Positions 50,737 to 61,228 of a stretch of 64,000 nt of DNA are shown here, one piece after another (positions within the stretch are counted from its first letter, which is position 1; each line of letters opens with the position of its first letter). Location: the NCBI GenBank assembly GCA_900637135.1, contig LR134353.1, positions 5,208,001 to 5,272,000 of the forward strand. The letters are read 5' to 3'. This stretch comes from Mycolicibacterium flavescens. Lineage in GTDB: Bacteria; Actinomycetota; Actinomycetes; Mycobacteriales; Mycobacteriaceae. A program made the translations under genes and the position numbers. The notes beneath the pieces are model-generated. The model was not told where the DNA came from. It saw only the letters and a list, made by a program, of their open reading frames with translations, and ran no database searches.

Positions 50737-53079
50737 GTGATCCGCGCCGCCGCATACGATCCGCCGTTGTCAGGGACGCGGATCCTCGACCTGAGCTCGG
50801 GCCCGATGAGCGCCGTCGGCCGACTGCTCGCCGACCTCGGGGCGCGCGTGACCGTGCTGCGCCTGCTGGGTGTGACCGACGACGACGTGGTGGGTCCGCG
50901 CGTCGCAGGGGTGCCGATGCAGACCGCCATCAACCGGCACGGCATGGAGACGGTCGAGCTGGATTCGTCGACCGCGGCGGGCCGAGACAAGTTCGCGAAA
51001 ATGCTTGTCGGAGCCGACATCCTGATCGAGAACACCCGGCCGGGGTCGCTCGCCGAGGCGACGCTGGCGGTGCGTGAGATCCGTAGGCAGCACCCGCAGC
51101 TGGTGATCCTGTCGCTCAGCGACTTCGGCCGCGACAACGACTACCGCACCTGGCAGGGCACCGGCCCGGTGTTCCACGCCTTGTCCAGCGAGCTGTCGCG
51201 CTCCGGCATACCCGGCCGCGAGCCGTTGGTACCGCCTGCCGACTTGCCCCACCACGTGGCCGCCGCGCAGGCCGCGGTGATGACCATCGCCGTCTACCTG
51301 GACCGTCTGCGCACCGGCGAGGGCGACCTGATCGACTTCTCGATCCTCGACGGGGCCATGCAGACGCTCGACCCGCCGTTCGGCTCGGCGGGCAGCGCAT
51401 CGGCGGGCGTCGCGGTCAAGATGCAGCAACGCGACTGGGATGCCGAACGCCAGCGCTATCCGATCATCCCCTGCAAGGACGGCCATGTCCGCATCTGCAT
51501 CCTGGCCAAACGGCAGTGGCGCGGAATGTTCACGTGGATGGGCAGCCCCGAGGAGTTCGCCGACCCCTCTTACGACAAACTCGGAAAGCGGTTCCGCTCA
51601 CCGCATCTGCTCGACGCCATCGCCCGCTTCTGCGCCGACAAGACCCGTGCCGAGCTCGAGTCCCAGGGCCAGGCCCACGGTGTTCCCACCGCGGCGGTGC
51701 TGACCCTGTCGGAGGCGTTGACCGCCGAACACTTCAGCGCGCGTGGCTTTTTCCGCGACGTGGAGCTTGCGCCCGGCGTGGTGGCCCCGATCCCGGTCGG
51801 CGTCAGTGAGATCGACGGACACCGCGCCAGCGCACTCGACTCGGACTCCGAGGGGTCCGAACGTCTCACCGCCGCTCCACTGTTGGCAGGCCGGCAGCGA
51901 AGAGGCGAGGGGAGGCCGCTGGAAGGGATACGCGTCCTCGATCTCGGAGTCATCGTCGTCGGTGCCGATACCGGCCGGCTCTTCGGTGATCTGGGCGCCG
52001 ACGTCGTCAAGATCGAACACTCCGCCCATCCCGACGGGCTGCGCGTCGGCAAGCTCACCACGATGACCCAGCCGTTCGCCGCTGGGCACCGCAACAAGCG
52101 CTCGATCGGACTCGACCTGCGCACACAGGAGGGCCTCGGGCTCGCGCACCGCCTGGTGCGGGACGCCGATGTGGTGCTGACGAATTTCAAGCCCGGCGTC
52201 GCCGAAGCGCTGGGCATGGATTACGCAACGTTGCGACGCATCAACCCGGGCATCGTGGTGGTGGACAGTTCTGCGTTCGGTCCCGACGGCCCGTGGGCCA
52301 AACGCCTGGGCTACGGGCCGCTGGTCCGCGCCGCAGTCGGGTTCACGAGCCAGTGGGTGTACCCGGGTGAGCCCGAGACCTTCTGCGACACCGTGACGGT
52401 CTACCCCGACCACGTGGCGGCCAGGATCGGCGCCCTGTCCGCGATCGCGTTGCTGCTGCGCCGGGAACGCACCGGCGAGGGCGGGTCGGCGAGCATCGCG
52501 CAGGCCGAGGTGATGCTGAGCCACGTCGCCGCCGACATCGCCGCCGATGCGCTCGAGCGTGCGGGCCATCCCCGCTCCTGCGCGGAACGCGGGGCGCCGT
52601 GGGGACTGTTCCCGGCCGCGGGCGAGCACAAGTGGATCGCGATCACCGTGCGTGACGCCGCCGAGTTGCAGGCACTGCGCTGGGTCATCGGCCTGCCCGG
52701 TGATGGTGAGATCGACCTCGACGCGGTGCGCGCCTGGACATCCCGGCATTCGCGCACCGAGGCGATGGAACGGCTGCAGGCCGCGGGTGTGCCCGCGGGC
52801 GCTGTGATGCACGCCGACGAGCTCCCGTCCTGGGGGTACTACGAGCAACGGCGGTCGTTCCGCGAGGAGCTTCATCCGCACGCAGACGTCCCGTTCACGA
52901 TGGAGAACGTGCAGATCCACTGCGATCACGTCGCCGATCCGCCGTTACGCCAAGCCCCCCTCATCGGGGAGCAGACCGCCGAGATCGCCACGGAACTTCT
53001 CGGTCTGAGCCCCACGGAGATCGAGTCGCTGCACCGGCGCGGAGTGCTCGAGACCACCAACGGCGACGTGCACGCCTGA
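50737..53079 (+). CDS. Double-domain class III CoA-transferase (CaiB/BaiF)
   Basis: At 780 residues this is twice the family length (about 400). Both halves start with the CaiB strand pattern: GTRILDLSSGPMSAVGRLLA in the first and GIRVLDLGVIVVGADTGRLF, GADVVKIEH in the second. Class III enzymes move CoA between carboxylates via an Asp anhydride. The first half has degenerated near LGARVTVLRLLGV, so it may be structural. GTG start 3 nt after the FadE stop. It probably activates or transfers CoA on the substrate of the two FadE enzymes. Confidence 0.9.
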   Translation: MIRAAAYDPPLSGTRILDLSSGPMSAVGRLLADLGARVTVLRLLGVTDDDVVGPRVAGVPMQTAINRHGMETVELDSSTAAGRDKFAKMLVGADILIENTRPGSLAEATLAVREIRRQHPQLVILSLSDFGRDNDYRTWQGTGPVFHALSSELSRSGIPGREPLVPPADLPHHVAAAQAAVMTIAVYLDRLRTGEGDLIDFSILDGAMQTLDPPFGSAGSASAGVAVKMQQRDWDAERQRYPIIPCKDGHVRICILAKRQWRGMFTWMGSPEEFADPSYDKLGKRFRSPHLLDAIARFCADKTRAELESQGQAHGVPTAAVLTLSEALTAEHFSARGFFRDVELAPGVVAPIPVGVSEIDGHRASALDSDSEGSERLTAAPLLAGRQRRGEGRPLEGIRVLDLGVIVVGADTGRLFGDLGADVVKIEHSAHPDGLRVGKLTTMTQPFAAGHRNKRSIGLDLRTQEGLGLAHRLVRDADVVLTNFKPGVAEALGMDYATLRRINPGIVVVDSSAFGPDGPWAKRLGYGPLVRAAVGFTSQWVYPGEPETFCDTVTVYPDHVAARIGALSAIALLLRRERTGEGGSASIAQAEVMLSHVAADIAADALERAGHPRSCAERGAPWGLFPAAGEHKWIAITVRDAAELQALRWVIGLPGDGEIDLDAVRAWTSRHSRTEAMERLQAAGVPAGAVMHADELPSWGYYEQRRSFREELHPHADVPFTMENVQIHCDHVADPPLRQAPLIGEQTAEIATELLGLSPTEIESLHRRGVLETTNGDVHA

Positions 53080-53150
53080 CGGGCCCACACCGGTGATCTC
53101 GTAGCATTCGGGGTACACGGCCACCCGTTCGAGACACCGCAGGAATCGAC

Positions 53151-54077
53151 ATCGACTTCACCAGGCTCAGGTATTTCGTCGCCGTCGCCGACGAACTGCA
53201 CTTCAAGCGGGCCGCTGACAAGTTGATGATCACACCGCCCCCGCTGAGCAAGCAGATCAAACTCCTCGAGAAGGAGCTCGGCGGGCCGTTGTTCGAACGC
53301 GGCTACCACGACGTGCGGCTGAGCCCGCTCGGTGAACGCCTGATTGGCCCGGCCCGCGAAATCCTGCGACAGATCGAGGAGTTCAAAGCCACTGCGAAGC
53401 AGAGTGTGCAGGGTTCGGCGCCGCTTCGGCTGAGCGCCACCGCCTACGCTCCTTCCGACCTGCTCGCCCAACTGGAGACGGTGCTGGCCGGCCTGCCCGG
53501 GCCGACGGAGTTCCGCGTTCCGGGTTCGGGCACCGAGGTCACCGCCACGCTGATCGCCGGACAGGCCGAACTAGGTTTGATCCACCTGCCCGCCGGTGAC
53601 AAACGCCTGCGCCACAAGGTGGTGGCCAGCTACCAGGGTGCGGTCGCGGTGCGGTTCGACGACCCCCTGGCCGCCAAAGACCTTGTGACGATCGACGAGT
53701 TGCGTGATCGGGAGGTCGTGATCGACTTCGCCCGGCCCAACCCGGTAGTGCTGGCCGGATTGACCCGACAACTCAACAGCCGCGGCATCCACCGTGTCGT
53801 GCGCACGACGAACCAGCGCGGTGGCGAACTCGAGATGGCCACCCAGGTATTCAACCGGCATCTCGTTGCGCTGGTGAGTTACGCACCCGACTCGTTCATC
53901 GGCAAGATGTTCTCCCCGCCGGAGTTCAAGCTGATCCCGATCGATGAAACCAATTGGCCCCCAGCGCGTATCGCGCTCGCTTGGGCGCCCGAACGGCTGC
54001 GGAGCAGGCTCGCCGAAGTCGAGTTGGCCGCCGAGCAGATCGCCGAACGGCTGGGGCCGGTGCATCGCGGTGCCTGA
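53151..54077 (+). CDS. LysR-family regulator with a non-canonical start
   Basis: The frame encodes a full LysR protein of about 308 residues only if started at 53151: DFTRLRYFVAVADELHFKRA, then ITPPPLSKQIKLLEKELGG form the HTH, followed by a periplasmic-binding-like effector domain. No ATG, GTG or TTG lies between the in-frame stop at 53094 and this point. The codon at 53151 is ATC, placed 6 nt after AGGA where ATG would be expected; ATT 53106 is another option. The ATG at 53223 would remove the first half of the HTH. It may be a rare start, a start-loss allele or a sequencing error. The gene overlaps the helicase start by 8 bp. Confidence 0.75.
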   Translation: MDFTRLRYFVAVADELHFKRAADKLMITPPPLSKQIKLLEKELGGPLFERGYHDVRLSPLGERLIGPAREILRQIEEFKATAKQSVQGSAPLRLSATAYAPSDLLAQLETVLAGLPGPTEFRVPGSGTEVTATLIAGQAELGLIHLPAGDKRLRHKVVASYQGAVAVRFDDPLAAKDLVTIDELRDREVVIDFARPNPVVLAGLTRQLNSRGIHRVVRTTNQRGGELEMATQVFNRHLVALVSYAPDSFIGKMFSPPEFKLIPIDETNWPPARIALAWAPERLRSRLAEVELAAEQIAERLGPVHRGA

Positions 54078-56589
54078 GGGTTCGCTCACCGACATCGCCA
54101 AAGAGCTCGGCGCCGACCCCGACGAGCTGTTCGCGTCTTTTGCCGCCTGGGCCGAGGAGAACGGGACCGTTCTGTATCCGGCGCAGGAGGAGGCGCTGAT
54201 CGAGTTGGTCAGCGGCGCCAACGTCATCCTGGCGACGCCGACCGGTTCGGGCAAGTCGCTGGTGGCCACGGGCGCGCTGTTCGCAGCGCTGGCGGGAAAC
54301 CGGCGCAGCTACTACACCGCCCCGATCAAGGCGCTGGTCAGCGAGAAGTTCTTCGCGCTGTGCGAGGTTTTCGGCGCGGCCAACGTCGGCATGCTGACCG
54401 GTGACGCCGCGGTCAACGCCGAGGCGCCGATCATCACCTGCACGGCCGAAGTACTGGCCAACATCGCGCTGCGCGAGGGCTCCGACGCGGACATCGAGCT
54501 GGTGGTGATGGACGAGTTCCATTTCTACGGCGATCCGGACCGCGGATGGGCGTGGCAGGTTCCGCTGCTGGAGCTGCCGAAGGCACCGTTCCTGCTGATG
54601 TCAGCGACACTGGGCGACGTCTCCTTCCTGCGCGAGGACCTCACCCGGCGCACCGGCCGGCCAACGGCACTCGTCGCCAACGCCGAACGCCCGGTGCCGC
54701 TGTATTTTTCGTATGCGACCACCCCGATGCACGAGACGATCGGCGATCTGCTCGAGACCGGGCAGGCCCCGATCTACGTCGTGCACTTCACCCAGGCCTC
54801 GGCGCTGGAGCGCGCGCAGGCGCTGATGAGCGTCAACGTCAGCACCAAGGAGGAGAAGGCCGAAATTCGCGAGATGATCGGCGCGTTCCAATTCTCGACG
54901 GCGTTCGGCACGACGCTATCGCGGCTGGTACGACACGGCATCGGTGTGCACCATGCCGGGATGCTGCCGAAATACCGGCGGCTGGTCGAACAATTGGCGC
55001 AGGCCGGTCTTCTCAAGGTGATCTGCGGCACCGATACATTGGGCGTCGGCATCAACGTGCCGATCCGCACGGTGGTGTTCTCCGCGCTGTCGAAGTACGA
55101 CGGTGTGCGCACGAGGTTGCTCAACGCGCGCGAGTTCCATCAGATCGCCGGCCGGGCCGGGCGCGCCGGTTACGACACCGCGGGCACCGTCGTTGTCCAG
55201 GCCCCCGACCACGAGGTGGAGAACCTCAAGCAGTTCGCCAAGGTCGCCGACGACCCCAAGAAGCGCCGAAAGCTGGTGCGCCGCAAGATGCCCGAGGGCA
55301 TGGTGCCGTGGGGCGAGTCGACGATGAAGCGGCTGATCGAGGCCACCCCCGAACCGCTGACCAGCAACATGCGGGTGTCGACGGCGATGCTGCTCGACGT
55401 CGTCGACCGTCCCGGGGATCCGTTCGAGGCAATGCGCCGGCTGCTGACCGACAACCACGAGCCACGCAAACGGCAGCTGCGGCACATTCGCGAAGCCGTC
55501 GGTATCGCGCGGTCGCTGCTGCAGGCCGGTGTGGTGGAGCGCCTCGACGAGCCCGGCCCCGACGGGCGCCGATACCGGCTGACCGTCGACCTGCCGCCGA
55601 ACTTCGCGCTGTATCAACCGTTGTCGACCTTCGCACTGGCCGCCGTCGATGTGCTCGATCCGGATGCGGATACCTTTGCACTGGATGTGGTCTCGGTGAT
55701 CGAGGCGACCTTGGAGGATCCGCGCCAGATCCTGGCAGCGCAGCTGAACAAGGCCCGAGGCGAAGCCGTCGCAGCGACGAAGGCCGAGGGTATCGAGTAC
55801 GACGAACGCATCGAACTGCTCGACGACATCACCTACCCCAAGCCGCTCGAGGAGATGCTCGAGCACACCTTCGAGATGTACCTGCAGAGCAACCCGTGGG
55901 CCGCCGACGCGCGGCTGTCCCCGAAATCGGTGGTGCGCGAGATGTGGGAACGCGCCATGACGTTCCGCGAATACGTCAGCGAGTACGGCCTGACCCGCGC
56001 TGAGGGTGCAGTGCTGCGCTACCTGTCCGATGCATACAAGGCGCTGCGGTCGGGGGTACCCGCCACGGCCAGGACCGAAGAACTCACCGATATCGTCGAG
56101 TGGCTCGGTGAGCTTGTCCGCCAGGTGGATTCGAGCCTGCTCGACGAGTGGGAGCAGCTGACCAGCCCCGACCAACCGCACGACACGCCGGTGGCGGTGC
56201 CGGCACCGCCGCGCCCGCTGACCGGCAACCAGCGTGCGTTCACGGCGATGGTGCGCAACGCGTTGTTCCGCCGCGTGCAGTTGTTTGCCCGGCAACGCTG
56301 GGACGAACTCGGCGCGCTGGACGGCGGTTCGGGTTGGACGGCGCAGCGCTGGGAGCAGGTCGGCGACGACTACTTCGGCGAGCACGACGACGTCGGCACC
56401 GGCGCCGACGCTCGCGGTCCGGCGCTGCTGATCATTGACCGCGCACCCGAGGTGTGGCGAGTGCGACAGATCTTCGACGACCCTGCGGGCGACCACGACT
56501 GGGGCTTCACCGCCGAGGTCGACCTTGCGGCCTCCGACGAGGCCGGCGCGGTGGTGCTGCGGGTCATCGACGCAGGCCGGTTCGACTAA
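54070..56589 (+). CDS. Ski2-like DEAD/DEAH helicase with DUF3516
   Basis: A protein of 839 residues. Helicase motifs are ATPTGSGKSLVATGALF (Walker A), YYTAPIKALVSEKFF (Ia), VVMDEFHFYGDPDRGW (DEFH box), LLMSATLGD (III), GVHHAGMLPKYRRLVEQLA (V region) and QIAGRAGRAGYDTAG (VI). The C-terminal 400 residues belong to DUF3516. The Ski2-like core suggests RNA or DNA unwinding, perhaps in RNA turnover. GTG 54070 is chosen; it overlaps the LysR stop by 8 bp. Confidence 0.9.
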   Translation: MPEGSLTDIAKELGADPDELFASFAAWAEENGTVLYPAQEEALIELVSGANVILATPTGSGKSLVATGALFAALAGNRRSYYTAPIKALVSEKFFALCEVFGAANVGMLTGDAAVNAEAPIITCTAEVLANIALREGSDADIELVVMDEFHFYGDPDRGWAWQVPLLELPKAPFLLMSATLGDVSFLREDLTRRTGRPTALVANAERPVPLYFSYATTPMHETIGDLLETGQAPIYVVHFTQASALERAQALMSVNVSTKEEKAEIREMIGAFQFSTAFGTTLSRLVRHGIGVHHAGMLPKYRRLVEQLAQAGLLKVICGTDTLGVGINVPIRTVVFSALSKYDGVRTRLLNAREFHQIAGRAGRAGYDTAGTVVVQAPDHEVENLKQFAKVADDPKKRRKLVRRKMPEGMVPWGESTMKRLIEATPEPLTSNMRVSTAMLLDVVDRPGDPFEAMRRLLTDNHEPRKRQLRHIREAVGIARSLLQAGVVERLDEPGPDGRRYRLTVDLPPNFALYQPLSTFALAAVDVLDPDADTFALDVVSVIEATLEDPRQILAAQLNKARGEAVAATKAEGIEYDERIELLDDITYPKPLEEMLEHTFEMYLQSNPWAADARLSPKSVVREMWERAMTFREYVSEYGLTRAEGAVLRYLSDAYKALRSGVPATARTEELTDIVEWLGELVRQVDSSLLDEWEQLTSPDQPHDTPVAVPAPPRPLTGNQRAFTAMVRNALFRRVQLFARQRWDELGALDGGSGWTAQRWEQVGDDYFGEHDDVGTGADARGPALLIIDRAPEVWRVRQIFDDPAGDHDWGFTAEVDLAASDEAGAVVLRVIDAGRFD

Positions 56590-56671
56590 GCGGCGCGCTG
56601 TGCTTCACGGTGCGATCGGGGCGCGCAGCCACCCCGGTACCGCGGACGCGAGCGCCGTTCGGCATGGCGAC

Positions 56672-56697
56672 GATTACCGCCAGCCCCTCGGGGGTAC
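56672..56697 (+). promoter_or_regulatory. Weak SigF-like promoter candidate
   Basis: GATT (56672-56675), 16 nt, GGGTAC (56692-56697), just upstream of the small gene at 56708. Two mismatches to the consensus; the very short leader that would result is a point against it. Confidence 0.25.
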
Positions 56698-56707
56698 CAA
56701 GACGGGC

Positions 56708-56839
56708 ATGACATCTCCGAACGAGAATGTAACGCCCGAACCGACCGAGAAGGCCGAAGACGTGCTGTCTCCCGCCACTCCAGGCGCCGAAGGGCTGCCG
56801 CTGCCCGATGAGGCCGTGGACAAGCCGTCGGAGGGCTGA
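56708..56839 (+). CDS. Small acidic Pro-rich protein, 43 residues
   Basis: A 43-residue open frame with ATG at 56708, starting MTSPNENVTPEPTEKAEDVL and ending LPDEAVDKPSEG. It is acidic, rich in Pro and Glu, and probably disordered; no family recognised. Codon usage is GC3-rich as in its neighbours. It follows the helicase by 118 bp and precedes the OYE-family gene. Whether it is translated cannot be told from sequence alone. Confidence 0.45.
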   Translation: MTSPNENVTPEPTEKAEDVLSPATPGAEGLPLPDEAVDKPSEG

Positions 56840-56898
56840 ACGGGCGCCTCGGTCAACCGCATGGAATCAGTGCCGGCACCGCCGCGTTGTGTCGGTTC

Positions 56899-57993
56899 AT
56901 GGCCGTTGACGATCTTTTCCAGCCGTTCACCGTCCGCTCGCTGACCGTTCCTAACCGGTTCGCGATGGCGCCGATGACTCGACAGGCGTCGCCCCATGGA
57001 GTTCCCGGCCCCGACGTGGTCGAGTACTACCGTCGACGAGCGGCGGGCGGAGTCGGGCTGATCATCACCGAGGGGATCCGGTTGCCGGACCCGGCCGCCG
57101 GATATCCGTCCAGCATCCCCACGATCGCGGGCGACGAGGTGCTCGCCGGCTGGCGGCGTGTCGTCGGCGCGGTCCACCGGGAGGGCGGCACGGTCGCCGC
57201 GCAGTTGTGGCACCAGGGCGTGCAGCGCGACGACACCGACGGTGTGGTGCCCGTCGGCCCCTCGGGTGTCGACGGGCACGGTCGCCCGCGAGGCCGGGCA
57301 CTGGAAAGCCGTGAACTCGGACGTCTCGCCGACCTGTACGCACAAAGCGCGACGAATGCCCGGGAAGTGGGATTCGACGCGATCGAGCTCCACGGCGCCC
57401 ACGGCTACCTGCTCGACGAATTCTTCTGGACCCGAACCAATTTGCGCACTGACGAATACGGCGGTTCGCTGGGTGCGCGGACGCGGTTCCCCGCCGAGGT
57501 GGTTGCCGCTGTGCGCGAGGCGGTCGGCCCGGATTTCCCGATCATCTTCCGCTTCTCGCAGTGGAAGGGCACCGACTACACCGCCTCCATCGCCGACGAC
57601 CCCACCGAGCTCCAGGAGCTGCTAAGCCCCTTGGTCGACGCCGGCGTCGATGTGCTGCATCCGTCTACCCGCCGGCACTACGTGCCCGCCTTCGGTGATT
57701 ACGACCGCGAGTTGAGTCTCGCCGGGTGGACGAAGAAGGTCACCGGCCTGCCTGTGATTGCGGTCGGCTCGGTCGGCTTGGAGACCCAGTTCCGCAGTGA
57801 GAAACGGGGCGAGGTGATCCAGCCGGCCCCCGTCGACCGCCTTGTCGAGCAGTTCGACGCCGACGAGTTCGACATCGTCGCGATCGGCCGGGCGCTTCTT
57901 GCCGACCCCGGCTGGGTGAATCGGTTGCGGCACGGCGAACTCGACGGGTTCTCCGGATACGACCCCGAGACCGCGCTGGCGAAGCTCGCCTGA
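56899..57993 (+). CDS. NADH:flavin oxidoreductase (Old Yellow Enzyme family)
   Basis: The 364-residue barrel has NRFAMAPMTRQASPHGVPGP at the start, GGVGLIITEGIRLP, AQLWHQGVQR, ELHGAHGYLLDEFFWTRTNL with the substrate-binding His pair, and DIVAIGRALLADPGWVNRLR that binds FMN phosphate. It reduces activated C=C bonds of enals, enones or nitroalkenes using NAD(P)H. ATG 56899 was chosen just before the conserved FQPFTVRSL. Confidence 0.9.
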   Translation: MAVDDLFQPFTVRSLTVPNRFAMAPMTRQASPHGVPGPDVVEYYRRRAAGGVGLIITEGIRLPDPAAGYPSSIPTIAGDEVLAGWRRVVGAVHREGGTVAAQLWHQGVQRDDTDGVVPVGPSGVDGHGRPRGRALESRELGRLADLYAQSATNAREVGFDAIELHGAHGYLLDEFFWTRTNLRTDEYGGSLGARTRFPAEVVAAVREAVGPDFPIIFRFSQWKGTDYTASIADDPTELQELLSPLVDAGVDVLHPSTRRHYVPAFGDYDRELSLAGWTKKVTGLPVIAVGSVGLETQFRSEKRGEVIQPAPVDRLVEQFDADEFDIVAIGRALLADPGWVNRLRHGELDGFSGYDPETALAKLA

Positions 57994-58012
57994 GCTGTGC
58001 CGCACGCCAATG

Positions 58013-58411
58013 TCACCGAGAAAGCGCGCTGATCGCCGCTTGGAGCTTGCTTCCGACTTCCTCGGCGATCGGTTTGAGCGAGGGCTCCTCGGTGACGTCC
58101 ACGAGCAACTGCGGATTCATCGCCTCGACGAGGGTGGTTTCCGGGTCCTCTGGATCACTGCGCACCACGACGTTGCACGGCAGCAGTAGACCGATCTGAC
58201 GTTGCGCATTGATCGCCCGGTGCGCCAGCGGCGGGTTACATGCGCCGAGGATGAGGTAGCTTTCCATGTCCTCACCGAGCTTGTTCTTCAGCGTCGCTTT
58301 CACGTCGATCTCGGTGAGAACGCCGAATCCCTGATCGGCCAGCGCCTCACGCGTTCGGGCGACGGCATCGTCGAACGAGGTCTTCAGGCTGGTGGCCAAA
58401 GCGATGCTCAT
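58013..58411 (-). CDS. DUF302 domain protein
   Basis: A 132-residue protein of the DUF302 family: FDDAVARTREALADQGFGVL, a central LILGACNPPLAHRAI and IGLLLPCNVVVRSD, the two Cys being typical. DUF302 genes often occur beside sulfur or copper stress genes. AAAGGAG precedes the ATG. It lies 28 bp downstream of the CstR-type repressor gene and should be co-transcribed with it. Confidence 0.88.
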   Translation of the reverse strand: MSIALATSLKTSFDDAVARTREALADQGFGVLTEIDVKATLKNKLGEDMESYLILGACNPPLAHRAINAQRQIGLLLPCNVVVRSDPEDPETTLVEAMNPQLLVDVTEEPSLKPIAEEVGSKLQAAISALSR

Positions 58412-58439
58412 GATGACTCCTTTCGTCGATCGTGAATTG

Positions 58440-60221
<1,782 letters not shown>

Positions 60222-60249
60222 GACGTCTCGTCCGAAAGGAGATATGCGC

Positions 60250-60417
60250 ATGTGTTACGCCGTTCGTTGCCCGTCCTGCGGTAAGACGACGTGGGACGGC
60301 TGCGGTCAGCACGTCGACGACGTGATGCGGTCGGTGCCGGTTGCGCAGCAATGCCGCTGTCGACGGACGACCGAACCGCCGTCCCGCCGCGCCGGCGGGT
60401 TGTGGCGTCGCCGGTAG
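60250..60417 (+). CDS. Small Cys-rich protein
   Basis: A 55-residue protein with MCYAVRCPSCGKTTWDGCGQ, then HVDDVMRSVPVAQQCRCR and an Arg-rich tail. Cys at CPSC, DGC and CRC suggest a zinc ribbon, or thiols that accept persulfide sulfur. AAAGGAG lies 8 nt before ATG 60250; an upstream ATG (60244) is too close to it. Position between CstB-like and TauE-like genes suggests a role in the same pathway. A similar small family is, from memory, found in other bacteria and fungi, without a function. Confidence 0.75.
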   Translation: MCYAVRCPSCGKTTWDGCGQHVDDVMRSVPVAQQCRCRRTTEPPSRRAGGLWRRR

Positions 60418-60435
60418 CCGGGTACTGCACAGCTC

Positions 60436-61209
60436 ATGGCATTGGTAATAGGCCTGGCTCTCGGCGCGCTGATCGGCGTGCTGTTGGGACTGCTCGGCGG
60501 CGGCGGGTCGATCCTCGCCGTCCCAGCGCTGGTCTACGGGGTGGGTCTCGGTATCGAAGAGGCCATCCCGATCTCGCTGGTCGTCGTCGCCTCGGCTTCG
60601 GCCGTCGGCGTGCTGCCGAAGATTCGCGCCCGACAGGTTCGGTGGCGCATGGCCGGCATCTTTGCGGCGGCCGGCATCCCGGCAACTGTTCTCGGCAGTG
60701 CCGTCAGCAGACACCTGCCCGAATCGGCGCTGCTAATCGGGTTCGCCGTCGTGATGGTGGTCGCCGGTGTCCGCATGCTGGCAGATCAGGAAAACACCGG
60801 CACAGCATGTGAGGTTCGCGCCGGCCAGGTCAATTGGCGTCGATGCGCGCCGCGATCGATCGGGGCCGGCCTAGTCGTCGGTCTGTTAACCGGACTGTTC
60901 GGCGTGGGTGGCGGCTTCCTCATCATTCCGGCACTAGTAGTGGTGCTCGGCGTCGAAATGTCCACGGCCATCGGCACTTCGTTGCTGATAATCGTGGCCA
61001 ACTCGCTAGCCGGTATCTTCTCGCACCTCCACGGCACGAGTGTCGACTGGTCGCTGACTGCTGCATTCGTCGCCGCCGCGATGGCCGCCTCACTGCTCGC
61101 CGGATACTTCGGCACCAAGGTCGACACCGACCGCCTGCAGCGCTGGTTCGCCTACCTCGTCTTCGTCGTCGCCGCGTTCGTACTCGTCGACACGATTTTC
61201 TTACGTTGA
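60436..61209 (+). CDS. TauE/SafE-family sulfite or sulfonate exporter
   Basis: A protein of 257 residues with about eight hydrophobic helices and the two TauE repeats: GVLLGLLGGGGSILAVPALV at the start and GLLTGLFGVGGGFLIIPALV at about residue 150. TauE proteins export sulfite, thiosulfate or sulfonates. In cst operons of Firmicutes tauE is regulated by CstR and removes toxic oxidation products; the position here suits the same job. Confidence 0.9.
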   Translation: MALVIGLALGALIGVLLGLLGGGGSILAVPALVYGVGLGIEEAIPISLVVVASASAVGVLPKIRARQVRWRMAGIFAAAGIPATVLGSAVSRHLPESALLIGFAVVMVVAGVRMLADQENTGTACEVRAGQVNWRRCAPRSIGAGLVVGLLTGLFGVGGGFLIIPALVVVLGVEMSTAIGTSLLIIVANSLAGIFSHLHGTSVDWSLTAAFVAAAMAASLLAGYFGTKVDTDRLQRWFAYLVFVVAAFVLVDTIFLR

Positions 61210-61228
61210 CTCCACAAGGAGATTCCCC

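Noticed and set aside
51598-52929. 443-codon minus-strand open frame
   Set aside because: Entirely antisense to the CoA-transferase, without family signature; low-complexity composition typical of high-GC shadow frames.
53106-53108. ATT as LysR start
   Set aside because: It would add a 15-residue Arg/Pro-rich extension not typical of LysR proteins, and has no ribosome binding site; ATC 53151 fits better, though neither is proven.
53223-54077. LysR start at ATG 53223
   Set aside because: It would delete the first half of the HTH although the conserved LysR N-terminal sequence is present upstream in frame.
54916-56496. 526-codon minus-strand open frame
   Set aside because: Antisense to the helicase motifs, which are conserved on the plus strand; no domain seen.
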